Below, one piece after another: positions 26,743 through 33,867 of a DNA stretch of 64,000 nt. The stretch is from assembly GCA_028718985.1 (NCBI GenBank), contig JAQUKQ010000004.1:1-64000 (forward strand). The letters run 5' to 3'. Positions within the stretch are counted from its first letter, which is position 1, and every line of letters starts with the position of its first letter. The stretch is from Desulfobulbaceae bacterium (lineage in GTDB: Bacteria > Desulfobacterota > Desulfobulbia > Desulfobulbales > VMSU01). The notes beneath the pieces were generated by a model, which saw nothing but the letters and a program-made list of their open reading frames with translations, searched no databases and was not told where the DNA came from. A program made the translations under genes and the position numbers.

Positions 26743-27717
26743 ATGAAAACCCATCGCCCGAAATTGCTTGCGCTGTTTGCAAGTCTTATCGCTATCACCA
26801 TTATCGCAGGGTTTGCCTGCGCCAACGACCCGGCTGCGGCGGCGGCGGTTGTTGGTAGCGGATCATCGGCTATGCCATGGTGGGGTTGGCCACTCTTGTT
26901 GTTCATCGTGACGTTTATCATGGGGATCATCGCTGTTCTCGGCGGCGTCGGTGGAGGCGTCCTCTTCGTGCCGATCATTGGCGGATTTTTCCCCTTCCAT
27001 ATTGACTTCGTCAGAGGGGCAGGTTTGCTCGTCGCCTTGGCTGGAGCCCTGGCTGCAGGGCCCGGCCTTTTGAAAAAGGGCATGGCTGATCTGCGGCTCG
27101 CCATGCCGGTTGCCCTCATCGCATCTGCCTGTGCCATCGTCGGTGCCATGATCGGCTTGGCGTTGCCGGCAAACATCATCAATATAGCGCTGGGCACGAC
27201 CATCCTCGGCATTGTCGTGATCATGCTGATCGCCAAAAAATCGGAATTCCCGGAAGTCAAACAGGCCGATGCCCTCTCTACCGCCTTGCGGATCAGTGGT
27301 ATTTACCACGAGCCAAGCAGCGGCAAGGACATCAACTGGCAGATCCATCGTACCCCACAGGGGCTGGCCACCTTTATCATCATCGGTGTCATGGCCGGCA
27401 TGTTCGGTCTGGGGGCCGGTTGGGCCAACGTTCCGGTGCTTAACTTAATGATGGGGGCACCGCTTAAGGTGTCGGTTGCCACCAGTAAGTTTCTGCTGTC
27501 GATCACCGATACCTCCGCAGCTTGGATCTACATCAACAAGGGTGCGGTGTTGCCGATGATGGTGGCTCCGTCGCTGATCGGCATCATGTTGGGCTCGATC
27601 GTTGGTGTTCGGCTGTTGGCGAAAGCCAAGCCGGTTGTCATCCGAAGGGTTGTTATCGGAATATTACTGTTCTCAGGCGCCAGGGCTTTATTGAAGGGCC
27701 TGGCCATTTGGAATTAA
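26743..27717 (+). CDS. TauE/SafE (TSUP) family anion transporter
   Basis: A 324-residue membrane protein with about eight hydrophobic segments. The paired glycine-rich repeats of the TSUP fold are visible as GVGGGVLFVPIIGGFF in the N-half and GLGAGWANVPVLNLMMG in the C-half. The family exports or imports sulfite, sulfoacetate or other sulfonates and organosulfur anions. AAGGAGG lies just upstream of the ATG. It is in an operon with the GntR gene before it and a small membrane protein after it. In a sulfate reducer a sulfur-oxyanion substrate is plausible, but not shown. Confidence 0.88.
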   Translation: MKTHRPKLLALFASLIAITIIAGFACANDPAAAAAVVGSGSSAMPWWGWPLLLFIVTFIMGIIAVLGGVGGGVLFVPIIGGFFPFHIDFVRGAGLLVALAGALAAGPGLLKKGMADLRLAMPVALIASACAIVGAMIGLALPANIINIALGTTILGIVVIMLIAKKSEFPEVKQADALSTALRISGIYHEPSSGKDINWQIHRTPQGLATFIIIGVMAGMFGLGAGWANVPVLNLMMGAPLKVSVATSKFLLSITDTSAAWIYINKGAVLPMMVAPSLIGIMLGSIVGVRLLAKAKPVVIRRVVIGILLFSGARALLKGLAIWN

Positions 27718-27730
27718 GGGGGGAATCATT

Positions 27731-28144
27731 ATGACTAAGTATACTGTGACAGAAGAGCAGATCGCCTATGCCAAGATTTTGGACCTGGGGATGAAGGTGG
27801 GGCTTCTCACGCTGGTTATCTCTTTCGGGCTCTATGTTTTCGGGGTTTTAGAACCGCACGTGCCGTTGAAGGATCTGCCCAACTACTGGAAATTGCCGGT
27901 TCACGACTACCTCGTGCAGACAAAAATAGGTCAGGGATGGTCGTGGTTGTACATGCTGAACAAAGGCGATTTTTTAAACTTTATCGGTATCGCCTTTCTG
28001 GCTGGCGTCAGCATTGTCTGTTATCTGAGAATTATCCCGATGCTGTTCCGCAAGGGCGACACCATCTACGCCTTTTTGGCAATCGCCGAAGTTACCGTCC
28101 TGGTGTTGGCAGCCTCCGGTCTTCTGAAGGCAGGCGGGCACTGA
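27731..28144 (+). CDS. Small membrane protein linked to TSUP transporter
   Basis: A 137-residue protein not assigned to a named family. Hydrophobic segments are at about residues 22-40, 80-97 and 113-130, with a loop between the first two containing Trp and Tyr (YWKLPVHDY, GWSWLYML). There is no signal peptide and no Cys pair. It starts 13 bases after the TSUP gene with a GGGGGGAA ribosome-binding site, and a terminator follows. The tight link suggests an accessory subunit of the transporter. Confidence 0.75.
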   Translation: MTKYTVTEEQIAYAKILDLGMKVGLLTLVISFGLYVFGVLEPHVPLKDLPNYWKLPVHDYLVQTKIGQGWSWLYMLNKGDFLNFIGIAFLAGVSIVCYLRIIPMLFRKGDTIYAFLAIAEVTVLVLAASGLLKAGGH

Positions 28145-28169
28145 TTACTCTTTTTCCGATGTTGATCGA

Positions 28170-28199
28170 GGGGCAAGAGAACCTTTCTTGCCCCTTTTT
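28170..28199 (+). terminator. Rho-independent terminator
   Basis: GGGGCAAGA (28170-28178) pairs perfectly with TCTTGCCCC (28186-28194) around a seven-base loop, followed by TTTTT. It lies 25 bases after the small membrane protein and ends the GntR-TSUP operon. Confidence 0.92.
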
Positions 28200-28293
28200 G
28201 ATTGAGTAATTCAGCATGTCTGCGAGATACGGCAGGGGATGCTTAGTTGGTAGGGCCAGTCAAATGGCCAGGCACTATCGCCACCTATAATCT

Positions 28294-29748
28294 ATGAAAA
28301 TCAAGAATAAATTATTGGTTGGATTTGGCTTTTACACTCTGTTGGCGGTGGCCATGGGCTGTTTTATGTACCTTGAGCTGCACACGATTATCTCAAGGCT
28401 GGCCTATGTGAAGTCTGCTGATGATATTGTGAACAACGCTCTTGAGACCAGGCGCTATGAAAAGAATCTGCTGCTTTTCAACGATAAGGGCGCCATCAAT
28501 GAGTTGGACCACTACATTACCCTGTTACGAAAAAATATTGGGGTATTAAAGAAGGAGATAGTCAAGAAGATAGGAGCGCAAGAATTTGCAAAACTTTCTG
28601 GGCAGATTGACGAATATGAGCAGAGTATCCATGCGATAGCCAGGAATCCGGCGGATAAAGGGCTGATCGAAAAAGTCAGAATCATCGCCAGAGAGATACA
28701 GGCAACGATTGATGCTGTGGCTGGAGGGGAGAGGGCGTCCATCGATTACCTGTTGGCACACCTGAATCGGTCGATGATCCTGCTTCTCTTCACGATAGCC
28801 GCTTTCATCATTGCTGGCGCGATTATCAATATGAAGCTGGCCGCCAGCATATCCAATCCGATCCGCGATCTCGAAGAGGCCACCAAGAGGGTAGGTGGCG
28901 GGGATCTTTCCTGGAGGAGTGAGTTGACAGGGAGGGATGAGATCGCCTCTCTGGGAATGTCGTTTAATCGGATGCAGGAAAGATTGTCTGCTGCCAGGCA
29001 ATCACTTGAACTGGCGATCACGGAGTTGCATGAGAAGCAGGAGCAGCTTTTGGAGTCTGAGAAATTGGCCTCGCTGGGCAGGATCGCAGCAGGGGTTGCA
29101 CATGAAATCAATAACCCGCTGGCGATAGTAAATGAAAAGGCAGGCTTGATGCAGGATATCATCGGCATCTCGGATGAGTTCCAGAACAAAGACAAGTTCA
29201 TGAGTCTGATTCAGGGCATTGTTGCCAGTGTCGACAGGTGTCGTGCGATTACCCATCACCTGTTGGGGTATGCCCGACCGACCGAATCCGTTATGGAAAC
29301 CATGAGTCTGAATGATGTTCTTGCCGACGTGAAGGGCTTTCTCCATAAGGAGTTAGAGGACAAGCGCATTGCCATGGAAACGAATTTTCCGGTCGATCTC
29401 CCCCAGATAAGGAGCGATAAAGGTCAGCTTGAACAGGTAGTTTTAAATATTGTGAGGAACGCGATTGAGGCGGTGAGCGAAGGTGGTCATATCAACATTT
29501 CATCGGGCATGAAAGATAGCAAAACAGCCCTGATCTCCATAGCGGACGATGGACCTGGAATCCCACAAGACAAGGTCAAGCATCTCTTTGAGCCTTTCTT
29601 TACGACCAAAGGCAAGAAGGGGACTGGGCTCGGACTCTTCGTTTCGTATGGGATTGTGAAAAAGTTGGGGGGCATGATAACGGCAGAGAGTAAATCTGGT
29701 CGAGGGACAACCTTTACGATTCAAATTCCGGTGGATTTTAGGCAATGA
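28294..29748 (+). CDS. Membrane sensor histidine kinase (HAMP)
   Basis: A 484-residue kinase. Membrane segments at about 8-27 and 158-180 flank a helical extracytoplasmic sensor. A HAMP domain follows (SNPIRDLEEATKRVGGGDL), then a HisKA box with His270 in AGVAHEINNPLA, and a complete HATPase domain (N-box VLNIVRNAIEAV, G1 DDGPGIP, G2 GTGLGLF). The receiver gene overlaps its end by four bases. No Shine-Dalgarno precedes the ATG; TATAAT sits immediately before it (28286-28291) and an inverted repeat GGCCA-GTCAAA-TGGCC at 28254-28269. The stimulus is unknown; flanking TSUP genes hint at sulfur anions. Confidence 0.93.
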   Translation: MKIKNKLLVGFGFYTLLAVAMGCFMYLELHTIISRLAYVKSADDIVNNALETRRYEKNLLLFNDKGAINELDHYITLLRKNIGVLKKEIVKKIGAQEFAKLSGQIDEYEQSIHAIARNPADKGLIEKVRIIAREIQATIDAVAGGERASIDYLLAHLNRSMILLLFTIAAFIIAGAIINMKLAASISNPIRDLEEATKRVGGGDLSWRSELTGRDEIASLGMSFNRMQERLSAARQSLELAITELHEKQEQLLESEKLASLGRIAAGVAHEINNPLAIVNEKAGLMQDIIGISDEFQNKDKFMSLIQGIVASVDRCRAITHHLLGYARPTESVMETMSLNDVLADVKGFLHKELEDKRIAMETNFPVDLPQIRSDKGQLEQVVLNIVRNAIEAVSEGGHINISSGMKDSKTALISIADDGPGIPQDKVKHLFEPFFTTKGKKGTGLGLFVSYGIVKKLGGMITAESKSGRGTTFTIQIPVDFRQ

Positions 29749-30155
29749 CAGAAGTTCCTCAGGAGAGAACACGTGTTTTGATTGTCGATGACGAGGTCGA
29801 GTTTGCCTCGACGCTTGCCGAGAGATTGCAACTGCGGGGGTATGACGTAACCGCGGTGTATTGTGTCGAAGATGCCTTTAATGCTATCAGGCAGTCGCCA
29901 CCGGACGTCTTGTTGCTTGATCTTATAATGCCCGGCACGAGTGGCATGGAGGCGTTGATGACCGTTAAGAGTGCTGCTCCGGAAATCTTTGTTGTACTAT
30001 TGACTGGGCATCTGGACATTGAAAAAGAGCTTGAAGGAATGGGTCTTGAGAATTGTAATTTTATCATGAAGCCTGTCGATATCTCTAAACTGATCACGAT
30101 GATCGATGGGGCAACGCGAGAGATGCCAAGCGAAAAGCGATTGGAGGCGTCATGA
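29745..30155 (+). CDS. Single-domain response regulator
   Basis: A 136-residue receiver without output domain. Acidic pocket residues are in LIVDDEVEF, the phosphoacceptor is Asp59 in LLLDLIMPG, the switch Thr is in LLTGH, and the conserved Lys is in MKPVD. It overlaps the kinase before it by four bases (ATGA) and the kinase-like gene after it by four bases, so the three proteins are probably made in fixed ratio. Without a DNA-binding domain it must signal to a protein partner or act as a phosphate relay. Confidence 0.93.
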   Translation: MTEVPQERTRVLIVDDEVEFASTLAERLQLRGYDVTAVYCVEDAFNAIRQSPPDVLLLDLIMPGTSGMEALMTVKSAAPEIFVVLLTGHLDIEKELEGMGLENCNFIMKPVDISKLITMIDGATREMPSEKRLEAS

Positions 30156-30805
30156 ATTTGGATGAAGGGTCACTTGTCAGGATCAACCAGCTGAAATTCA
30201 TAGGAAAGATCCTGTCGGTGTATACCCATGACCTGAATAACCAACTGGGAACTATTAAAGAAGCAGCTGGGCTGATGGAAGATATTATCGAGCATGGTAA
30301 CGCTAAGAATACCAGGGTTCAAGAAGAACTTGCCAAACCTCTGCACTCAATTGATCGCCGGGTCGGGGCCGCCGCATTCTTGACCAATACCCTGAGCGTC
30401 TTTGGCCGTGGGATGGCAGGAGAGACAAGTTCTCTTAATCTCAAAGACAGTGTTGGGGAACTTCTCGTATTAGTAAAAAGGATGGCAGCTCAAAGGCGGG
30501 TCGAATTTGTCACGGATTTTCAGCACGATATCCCTGCTGTGACTGCCGACCCTATAATGTTCCAATTTTTGCTGTTCTGTCTCATGGAAGAGCACTTGAT
30601 GGGACTCAAAGCCAAAGGTCGCCTGATTTTCAAGATTACGCGTGCTGGAAAGGTCTTATCGGTCGTGATCCTCCCAGAGGGGGAAGTGGATTCAGTTGAA
30701 GAAAAGCGGACCTTTCCTGAGGGGATGGCGCAATTGATTGCGAAAACTCATGGTTTCAGCATAGCCGTCAAGAGTCGTGAGAGTTGCATCATGTTTCATG
30801 TGTAA
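30152..30805 (+). CDS. Kinase-like protein with degenerate ATPase domain
   Basis: A 217-residue soluble protein. Near the N-terminus is a recognisable phosphoacceptor helix with His26 in VYTHDLNNQLG, like the H-box of AHDFNN-type kinases. The following region aligns in position with a HATPase domain, but the N-box is replaced (FCLMEEHLMGL, no Asn) and neither DxGxG nor GxGLGL is present. It should therefore not bind ATP in the usual way. By inference it works as a dimeric phosphotransfer module, in the manner of Spo0B or ChpT, between the two receivers encoded on either side. It overlaps the preceding gene by four bases. Confidence 0.75.
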   Translation: MNLDEGSLVRINQLKFIGKILSVYTHDLNNQLGTIKEAAGLMEDIIEHGNAKNTRVQEELAKPLHSIDRRVGAAAFLTNTLSVFGRGMAGETSSLNLKDSVGELLVLVKRMAAQRRVEFVTDFQHDIPAVTADPIMFQFLLFCLMEEHLMGLKAKGRLIFKITRAGKVLSVVILPEGEVDSVEEKRTFPEGMAQLIAKTHGFSIAVKSRESCIMFHV

Positions 30806-30897
30806 TTCAAGCTGCATGCCGTTAGGAAAGATATCGTCAGGATACGGGGTAATCGAGCAGTTAGGGGAACTTAAATTATTTTAAAGGGAGATTTTTT

Positions 30898-31353
30898 ATG
30901 AGTAAGAAGGAGATAAAAGTCCTTTTGGTGGATGATGAGGTTGAGTTTGTCGATACGCTTGGCCAAAGATTGAAGATGCGTGGCTTGAAGGTCGATATCG
31001 TCTATGATGGTGAGCAGGCCTTGTCCTTTGTCAAGAAGACAGCGCCCGATGTCATTGTTTTGGATCTTAAAATGCCGGGTTTGGACGGCATGGAGGTGCT
31101 TCGAGAGGTCAAGAAGTTGAAGCCTGATGTTCAGGTTATTATTCTGACCGGGCACGGTACGGATAAGGATGATGAGCAGGCTAGGAAGCTCGGCGGGTTT
31201 GATTTTATTCGGAAGCCAGCGGACATAGACCTTCTGGTGGTCAAAATAAAAGAGGCGTTTTCTGAAAAAATTGAACGTGCGATGACGGCTATTACCTTTG
31301 CCGAGGCAGGGGTTTTTGAGACGGCGGAGAGAATAATCAAGAAAGATGAATAG
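30898..31353 (+). CDS. Single-domain response regulator with C-terminal helix
   Basis: A 151-residue receiver. LLVDDEVEF, phosphoacceptor Asp56 in VLDLKMPGLDG, Thr in ILTGHG and Lys in RKPAD are intact. About 25 residues follow the receiver fold, including the segment TFAEAGVFETAERI, which probably forms an extra helix for partner binding; no DNA-binding domain is present. AAAGGGAG precedes the ATG. The 92-base gap after the kinase-like gene has no terminator, so it is probably the last gene of the signalling operon. Confidence 0.92.
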   Translation: MSKKEIKVLLVDDEVEFVDTLGQRLKMRGLKVDIVYDGEQALSFVKKTAPDVIVLDLKMPGLDGMEVLREVKKLKPDVQVIILTGHGTDKDDEQARKLGGFDFIRKPADIDLLVVKIKEAFSEKIERAMTAITFAEAGVFETAERIIKKDE

Positions 31354-31625
31354 GGCCCTCCCGGTCACAGACCAGGAATCAGCCCGATTTCTGAGAAGGT
31401 CGCATGATTTGACGCCTTCGCTAGCTCGGTTGTGATGTGGTTGGGTTCCGTCCCGCGTTTTGTTCGCAAGTCGTTTGAGCAAGGGGTGGGGCCCAACCAT
31501 CTGCCGATCCTTCACCCTCCTCCCTGATTTGAGTTCACCTGTCCTGGTATCCCTCCGCACTTTTCAAGCTCAATCTCGCGCTTCACTGTTGTCGGAACCA
31601 AAAAGAAACAGTCTCTCACTTGCCG

Positions 31626-32426
31626 TTACCCTAAAAGGCTTACCAGCATCCGAGTGCCGACGATCAGGAGCATCAAGGCGAAAACTCTTTTCAGCTTTGC
31701 CACTGGCAGGCTGTGTGCCAGGCGGACACCGAGCGGGGCAGTGAGCATGCTGGTGGAGACGATGCCAAGGAGTGCCGGCAGATAGACGTATCCCAGTGAG
31801 TAGGATGGGAGGCCTTGGGCCGACAAGCTGTTGGCGATATAGCCTATAGCGCCGGCAACGGCGATGGGGAAGCCGATGGCGGCTGAGGTGCCGATAGCAT
31901 GGTGTAGGGCCAGGTTACACCAGACCATGAAGGGGACGGAGAGCGTGCCGCCACCGATTCCCACCAGGCTAGAGATTACACCGATCCCTCCACCAACCCC
32001 AAACATGGCGACCTGTCCGGGGAACTCCCGCGAGGGGGCGGGCTTCTTGTCAAGGAGCATCTGCAAGGCGACGAAGTAGAGGAATGCAACAAAAAAACCT
32101 TTCAGGAAGGTGCTTGGCAATCGCGAGGCCAGGCAGGTGCCGAGAAATGTCCCGACCAGGATGCCGGGCACGATGCGGCGTACGATATCCCAGCGTACCG
32201 CTCCGCGCTTATGGTGGGCGCGGAAGCTTGAGATCGAGGTGAAGATGATGCTGGACATGGAGGTGGCAAGCGCAATGTGCATGATGAACTCAGGCGGGAT
32301 CATTTGTCTGTTTAAGCAAAATACGAGCATGGGTACGATCACTAAGCCCCCGCCAATGCCGAGCAGTCCGGCCAGGATGCCGGCCACCAGACCAACGCCG
32401 ATATAGGTGAGAAGAATAAGGGTCAT
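31626..32426 (-). CDS. TauE/SafE (TSUP) family transporter
   Basis: A 266-residue TSUP protein with about eight membrane segments and the two duplicated motifs GLLGIGGGLVIVPMLVF (N-half) and SLVGIGGGTLSVPFMVW (C-half). It is shorter than the TSUP at 26743 and has typical paired repeats, so it belongs to a different branch. With that gene it brackets the four-gene signalling operon, on the opposite strand. The 272 bases between it and the last receiver gene hold no gene or clear terminator. The substrate is probably an anion; not known. Confidence 0.88.
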   Translation of the reverse strand: MTLILLTYIGVGLVAGILAGLLGIGGGLVIVPMLVFCLNRQMIPPEFIMHIALATSMSSIIFTSISSFRAHHKRGAVRWDIVRRIVPGILVGTFLGTCLASRLPSTFLKGFFVAFLYFVALQMLLDKKPAPSREFPGQVAMFGVGGGIGVISSLVGIGGGTLSVPFMVWCNLALHHAIGTSAAIGFPIAVAGAIGYIANSLSAQGLPSYSLGYVYLPALLGIVSTSMLTAPLGVRLAHSLPVAKLKRVFALMLLIVGTRMLVSLLG

Positions 32427-32479
32427 GGAGTATTCCTGTTGTAATCCGTTTTTGAGGTTTGAGGAGGGTTAAGAAAAAG

Positions 32480-33676
32480 TTACGGCCGACAGTGACTTTC
32501 ATCATTCTCGATGGTCGGGTGGCGAAAGAAAAACAGCCCAACAACAATGAAGAGAACAGTCGCCGCTGCCCAAAAAGAGCGGCCATAGCCCAAGGAAGAG
32601 GCGATAACCCCGGAGAGCAGGGGCCCTGTGGTGTGACCAATATCCATGATCGAACCCAGCAGTCCCATGGCCGAACCGCGGGCCTGCTGGCTGCTCAAGT
32701 CGGCAATGAGGGCCGAGGTGGCGGAGGTGACGATGGAAAGGCATAAGCCGAAGGCAATGCTCAACAGCAGTAGGGGGAAGAAGGAGGAGAAGAGGGAAAA
32801 GGCACCGATGCAAGCTGCACCGAGTACCCCTCCGGCAACGATCTGTGGTCGTCTCCCGTGGCGGTCTGAAAATTTTCCCATGATCGGTTTGCTGAGGGCG
32901 AGGACAATGATCTGGCCGGAGAGAAAGATTCCTGCCTGGGCGGCGCTCATGCCATGCTGCAAAGCATAAAGGGGCAAAAAGGTCTCGAAGGTCCCATAGG
33001 CGAAAAGGATGGCGGCTTCCATGAAACAGGTAATCAAAATTGTCCGGTTTTGGATGACGCTTGTAAAGACTCGAAAGGTCTCGTTCCAGGTTTGCCTGGA
33101 TGCTGCCGTCTCTTCGGGAACTGGCAGCATGAAAGCCAGGAGTAACGTGAGCAGTCCTGCCCCCCCGCAGACGCTATAGACGACATGATAGCCAGACGAT
33201 GAATTGGCGCTGAACAGGCTAAGGATGCCACCGCCAACGATCGGGGCCATGAACCTTCCGGCAAGGGTCGCGGTCGAGAACCAGCCTAACTTTTCACCTC
33301 GTTCTTTGCTGGAGAGACTGGAGACGAGGGCCATGGCCACTGGCAGGAAAATTGCCGTGGCGAAGCCGTGATAGAATCTGACCAACCCCAGTTGCCAGAT
33401 GTTTGTCACGAAGAAATAGCCAAACGGCGCGGTGGCAAAGAGAAGAGACGCGATGACAATCATCCGCTTCTGGCCGAACCTGTCCGCCAGTACGCCGGCC
33501 GGGACACTGAATACGACACCGGCAAAGGCTGAGATAGAGGCGACAAAGCCTACGCCGGTCGGGCCAGCGCCCAGATGGGCGGCAAAGAGTGGCAGTACCG
33601 GACTCTTGGAGATGGTGGAGCTGAAGATTGCAAGGAGCCCGGTGGCGCAGAGAAAGATAAAAGGACTTGGCTTCAT
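32480..33676 (-). CDS. MFS transporter
   Basis: A 398-residue major facilitator with 12 predicted membrane segments. The loop 2-3 motif is DRFGQKRMIV and the corresponding C-half loop is FSDRHGRRPQI, both typical of drug:H+ antiporter-type MFS. ATG at 33676 is chosen because it places the first helix near the N-terminus; the open frame extends 22 codons further through a GAGAG pentanucleotide repeat to a TTG. No good ribosome-binding site is seen at either. The TSUP gene follows on the same strand after 53 bases. The substrate is unknown. Confidence 0.87.
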   Translation of the reverse strand: MKPSPFIFLCATGLLAIFSSTISKSPVLPLFAAHLGAGPTGVGFVASISAFAGVVFSVPAGVLADRFGQKRMIVIASLLFATAPFGYFFVTNIWQLGLVRFYHGFATAIFLPVAMALVSSLSSKERGEKLGWFSTATLAGRFMAPIVGGGILSLFSANSSSGYHVVYSVCGGAGLLTLLLAFMLPVPEETAASRQTWNETFRVFTSVIQNRTILITCFMEAAILFAYGTFETFLPLYALQHGMSAAQAGIFLSGQIIVLALSKPIMGKFSDRHGRRPQIVAGGVLGAACIGAFSLFSSFFPLLLLSIAFGLCLSIVTSATSALIADLSSQQARGSAMGLLGSIMDIGHTTGPLLSGVIASSLGYGRSFWAAATVLFIVVGLFFFRHPTIENDESHCRP

Positions 33677-33690
33677 AGAGTTTCGAGACG

Positions 33691-33720
33691 AGAAGAGAGG
33701 AGAGGAGAGGAGAGGAGAAA
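33691..33720. repeat. GAGAG pentanucleotide repeat upstream of the MFS gene
   Basis: Four perfect GAGAG units (33696-33715) are flanked by GAGAA variants on both sides. The tract lies 15-45 bases before the MFS start codon at 33676, on its 5' side. Pentanucleotide tracts can change length by slippage. Confidence 0.8.
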
Positions 33721-33867
33721 GGGGTGTTCGGGGCACACCCAATAGCTAACCCTGCAACATGAACCATAGGAATCTGAGATGCTTGGCGCTATATAAATCG
33801 AAATGGCTTGAGTATCAAGCTGTTGTAATTGTCGGTTGGCCAGCGTTGGTCAAATGTGGTATACGTA

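Noticed and set aside
31354-31625. Possible small RNA or terminator between the last receiver and the second TSUP gene
   Set aside because: No strong hairpin with a T-run was found and no promoter could be supported.
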